Below are positions 37,676-39,966 of a DNA stretch of 39,966 nucleotides, one piece after another (the first letter of the stretch is position 1; every line of letters begins with the position of its first letter). A program made the translations under genes and the position numbers. The notes beneath the pieces were generated by a model. That model ran no database searches. It was not told where the DNA came from and saw nothing but the letters and a program-made list of their open reading frames with translations. The DNA lies in the IMG/VR virus record IMGVR_UViG_3300042879_000342, positions 1 to 39,966 of that record; one strand, given 5' to 3'. The DNA is from a virus.

Positions 37676-37797
37676 ATAGAATCCTGACGCGGATCCATCG
37701 GCCCTCGCGCAGTGTATAAGACCGATAGCAAGAGCCAACCAATTTCCCCGAATTGACTTGAGGCTTGCGACTACAACGAATAGAAGGGTGGGTTGCT
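37676..37797. other. Gap before scaffold and capsid genes
   Basis: 122 bases, higher in GC than its surroundings (CCTGACGCGGATCCATCGG, CCCTCGCGCAG). Contains TTGACT at 37753-37758 but only a weak -10 (ACGAAT, 17 bases on), and ATCGG/CCGAT arms about 20 bases apart. A promoter boosting scaffold and capsid expression is plausible but not shown. Confidence 0.4.
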
Positions 37798-38277
37798 ATG
37801 AGCAACAACTACTGGGAAGACGAAGACGACGATCTGGATACAGATACAGATGTACAAATGGATGGAAGTGACTTACTTAAAAAGTTACGTAAAGCCAAAC
37901 GTGCAGATGAAAAACGTATCAAAGAACTCACTGAGCAACTTGAGGGATTATCCAAGGTGCAGCGTGAAAGAGTTGTCAAAGAAGTCCTAGAAAAGAAGGG
38001 TGTCAACGCAAAGGCTGCTAGACTTGTCCTTAAAGACTTAGACGATGTTAACGAAGATACAGTGAATAACTGGCTCGATGATAACGCTGATCTATTTGGA
38101 ATTAAGATTGACAAAGAAGAGCCTAAAATTAGTGAAGTAGATAGAGCAGCCTTAAGGCAGCAAGATGTACTTACACAAAATGCTATGACCCCGGATAGAG
38201 CAGAGGATTTAAATCTTCGCATCGATAATGCAGATTCAATGGATGCGTTATTGGATGTACTTCGCTCACAACAATAA
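37798..38277 (+). CDS. Scaffolding protein
   Basis: 159 residues from ATG 37798 (GAAGGGTGGGTTGCT upstream); an in-frame ATG at 37765 would add 11 residues unlike the rest. Acidic head EDEDDDLDTDTDVQMDGSDL, then a long charged coil (KKLRKAKRADEKRIKELTEQ, LEGLSKVQRERVVKEVLEKK) and an acidic C-terminal half ending SMDALLDVLRSQQ. This composition, length and position right before the capsid gene are typical for phage scaffolds. Confidence 0.8.
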   Translation: MSNNYWEDEDDDLDTDTDVQMDGSDLLKKLRKAKRADEKRIKELTEQLEGLSKVQRERVVKEVLEKKGVNAKAARLVLKDLDDVNEDTVNNWLDDNADLFGIKIDKEEPKISEVDRAALRQQDVLTQNAMTPDRAEDLNLRIDNADSMDALLDVLRSQQ

Positions 38278-38309
38278 TTCCGTTCATAGTCACTTGGAGG
38301 TGACAAACA

Positions 38310-39266
38310 ATGGCAACAGTAAACTATACTACCACAGGTAGTTCCTCTCTTGGAGGTACCGCTGGTGCTGCTGGTTTGGTTCAGAAGGCGTATGACCGTC
38401 TTCTTGAATTCGCTCTCCGTTCAGAACCCCTAATTCGTTCTGTCGCAGATAAGCGTCCAGCACGTCAAGCAATCCCAGGTTCAACAGTCGTTTTACAACG
38501 CTATGTTGACCTATCAACAGCGACAACTGCTTTAACTGAAAACGACGATGTCGATTCAGTAGCAATGTCAACACCAACATCAGTAACCATTACTCTTAAC
38601 GAGTACGGTAACTCAGTGTTGGTAACACGTGCGTTGGAACTATTCAGCCTTGCTGATGTAGACCCAGCAATCGCAAACATTATCGCTTACAACCTAGCAG
38701 ATTCTATTGATTCCGTAGCAATGACAACATTGCGTGGCGGTTCAAACGTAATCTACTCAGGTTCAACAGCGACCTCAACAGCAACAATTACTGCTGCTGC
38801 TACACTTTCATCTGCAAACCTACGTAGAGCCGTTGCTAAGTTACGTGCTAATAAAGCCGTTGCTCGCAAGGGTAGCCTATACTGGTGTGGTATCCACCCA
38901 GAAGTTTCACACGATCTTCGTGCTGAGACAGGTTCCGCAGGATGGTTGCTTCCTAACCAATACGGATCTGCACAAGACCGCATTTGGGCAGGAGAGATTG
39001 GAACATACGAGGGTGCATACTTCGTAGAGTCTCCACGTCTATACAACGCAACAGATGGTTCTTCATCTGCTCGTGTATACCGCACAATTCTAGCAGGACA
39101 GCAAGCACTTGCTGAGGCAGTGGCAGAAGAGCCACATGTAGTTATCGGACCAGTAGTTGACCGCTTGATGCGTCACCGCCCAATGGGTTGGTACGGCGTA
39201 TTAGGATTTGCTCGCTACCGTGAAGAGGCACTATACAGAATCGAATCAGGTTCTTCAATCGCTTAG
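38310..39266 (+). CDS. Major capsid protein, N4-gp56-like
   Basis: 318 residues with the best ribosome site of the genome (CTTGGAGGTGACAAACAATG). FALRSEPLIRSVADKRPARQ, IPGSTVVLQRYVDLSTATTA and ENDDVDSVAMSTPTSVTITL, followed by NEYGNSVLVTRALELFSLAD, fit the N4-gp56 family of HK97-fold capsid proteins. HPEVSHDLRAE, GEIGTYEGAYFVESPRL and the end MGWYGVLGFARYREEALYRI support this. Codon choice here favours more C- and G-ending codons than neighbouring genes, as for a highly expressed gene. Confidence 0.88.
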   Translation: MATVNYTTTGSSSLGGTAGAAGLVQKAYDRLLEFALRSEPLIRSVADKRPARQAIPGSTVVLQRYVDLSTATTALTENDDVDSVAMSTPTSVTITLNEYGNSVLVTRALELFSLADVDPAIANIIAYNLADSIDSVAMTTLRGGSNVIYSGSTATSTATITAAATLSSANLRRAVAKLRANKAVARKGSLYWCGIHPEVSHDLRAETGSAGWLLPNQYGSAQDRIWAGEIGTYEGAYFVESPRLYNATDGSSSARVYRTILAGQQALAEAVAEEPHVVIGPVVDRLMRHRPMGWYGVLGFARYREEALYRIESGSSIA

Positions 39267-39276
39267 TTGATTGACG

Positions 39277-39310
39277 GCTAAGCAGGCAGCACACGTGTTT
39301 CCTGCTTGGC
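39277..39310 (+). other. Stem-loop after the capsid gene
   Basis: GCTAAGCAGG (39277-39286) pairs with CCTGCTTGGC (39301-39310), ten pairs with one T-G wobble, around a 14-base loop that contains the palindrome ACACGTGT. No T-run, so it is either an attenuator or an mRNA end-stabiliser that sets capsid mRNA apart from the downstream genes. Confidence 0.7.
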
Positions 39311-39332
39311 AGTAAGTTCATTAAGGAGAATG

Positions 39333-39602
39333 ATGGCAGATTACATATTTACAACACCTAATGTACAAGAAGGACCTTCGGGTAAACACCGTCTGTTCTA
39401 CTTCTATAAAAGAAATGTTGGCACTTCTGTAGTAAAACAGAATGGTTCATATAGAATCAATCGCTATCCTTTAGACCCAAGTGTAGAAACATATCAAGAG
39501 TTCTATATAGGTGGGCATAAACACATAGTAGATGACGTTACCAAAGCAGCACTAATTGCTAGTGGTATAGGAGTTACAGAAGCAAATTTTACAGCAGTAT
39601 AA
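39333..39602 (+). CDS. 89-residue hypothetical protein after capsid
   Basis: Start at the second of two adjacent ATGs (39330, 39333), which gives AAGGAG a 4-base spacing; an upstream frame from 39306 overlaps the stem-loop. MADYIFTTPNVQEGPSGKHR, LFYFYKRNVGTSVVKQNGSY, then YQEFYIGGHKHIVDDVTKAA and IASGIGVTEANFTAV. A beta-rich start with a C-terminal helix. Similar small proteins follow capsid genes in other actinophages; a head-completion role is inferred by place. Confidence 0.65.
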   Translation: MADYIFTTPNVQEGPSGKHRLFYFYKRNVGTSVVKQNGSYRINRYPLDPSVETYQEFYIGGHKHIVDDVTKAALIASGIGVTEANFTAV

Positions 39603-39610
39603 GGGGATAA

Positions 39611-39919
39611 ATGAAACACTGGGAACATCATCCAACTCCTATTGAAGGATGTTTTGGATGTAAAGGTTTAAGTCTTCAGATGAATACTGGAGATGCTAAG
39701 AGAGATATACCAGATAAGAAATGGAACTCTGAGTTACAGGCATATAGAGATGCTAGAGCACAGGGGATACAACCAGCAGGAACAACTATGCGTCACGTAC
39801 AGGAAGCGCATAGGGCTTCAGAAGTATTAGGTAAAGCGTATAATGCGGACACTATGCCTAAGACTAAAGATATAACTCCAAAAGCCGCAGCCGTAATGAA
39901 AGAGATAGGACAAATATAA
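39611..39919 (+). CDS. 102-residue CxxC phage protein
   Basis: Complete copy of the gene whose end is at base 1. MKHWEHHPTPIEGCFGCKGL has a CxxC knuckle next to two His (HWEHH), a likely zinc or DNA-binding head; the middle (SELQAYRDARAQGIQPAGTT, MRHVQEAHRASEVLGKAYNA) is helical and basic. Proteins beginning with this H-P-P--GC-GCK head are common in actinophages near capsid or terminase genes; role unknown. Ribosome site AAGGGGATAA. Confidence 0.8.
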   Translation: MKHWEHHPTPIEGCFGCKGLSLQMNTGDAKRDIPDKKWNSELQAYRDARAQGIQPAGTTMRHVQEAHRASEVLGKAYNADTMPKTKDITPKAAAVMKEIGQI

Positions 39920-39966
39920 TGCCAAAAGTAGGAAAAATGGAATTCCCTTACACAGCAAAAGGTAAG
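39919..39966 (+). CDS. 5' end of Lys-rich small protein, variant copy
   Basis: 16 codons of the gene at 114-233, cut by the window end: MPKVGKMEFPYTAKGK, against MPKVDGKKFPYTAKGK at base 114. Seven base changes fall in 17 positions directly after 126 identical bases; four change residues next to each other. It represents either strain variation at the circular joint or a second gene. Confidence 0.6.
   Translation, partial: MPKVGKMEFPYTAKGK

Overview
The window is essentially one complete phage genome of about 39.8 kb. Bases 1-126 are identical to 39806-39931, so the contig closes on itself and the start and end fall inside the same late operon. Three things point to an actinobacterial host: a WhiB-type Fe-S regulator (20570-21001, minus), two SOS boxes of the Gram-positive/actinobacterial LexA type (25041-25054 and 25087-25102), and protein families common in actinophages. 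The AT-rich composition and AT-biased codons fit phages of small-genome freshwater actinobacteria better than phages of high-GC soil genera; this host guess is inference.

Late region (25509 to the end, continuing from base 1 to 12797, all plus strand). The order is terminase large subunit, portal, an HslV/proteasome-like Ntn hydrolase, a small disordered protein, a 1626-residue giant and two 436-residue proteins (probably internal virion proteins), scaffold, N4-gp56-like capsid protein, a string of very small Lys-rich proteins, a glycosyltransferase, neck/adaptor proteins, tail fibres, a second glycosyltransferase, a 731-residue tail protein, a methyltransferase and a lysis cassette (membrane protein, endolysin, holin-like). 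No tape measure or major tail tube gene is recognisable, so a short-tailed (podovirus-like) virion is likely. A strong intrinsic terminator at 12841-12882 closes the operon.

Rightward early region (13076-19303): a RecB/Cas4-like nuclease split in two by a small intervening gene, a zinc-ribbon protein, a RecA/DnaB-like ATPase, a possible nuclease, an Hjc-like resolvase, a primase split into CHC2 and TOPRIM reading frames, a nucleotide-modification-associated protein, a metallophosphoesterase and a sigma-like factor. There is no DNA polymerase, so host replication enzymes are probably used; a perfect DnaA box lies in each of the two AT-rich intergenic regions.

Leftward early region (24722 down to 19310, minus strand): small unknown proteins, a tRNA-like fold without an anticodon arm, a glutamine amidotransferase next to a Cys-rich amidoligase, WhiB, a secreted lytic transglycosylase-like protein, an FmdB-like zinc ribbon and several genes of 46-59 codons. 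It is driven by a family of CTTGAC-N17 promoters. The 786-bp control region 24723-25508 separates it from the late operon and is dense with palindromes, direct repeats, SOS boxes and a DnaA box. No integrase, excisionase or phage repressor was found.
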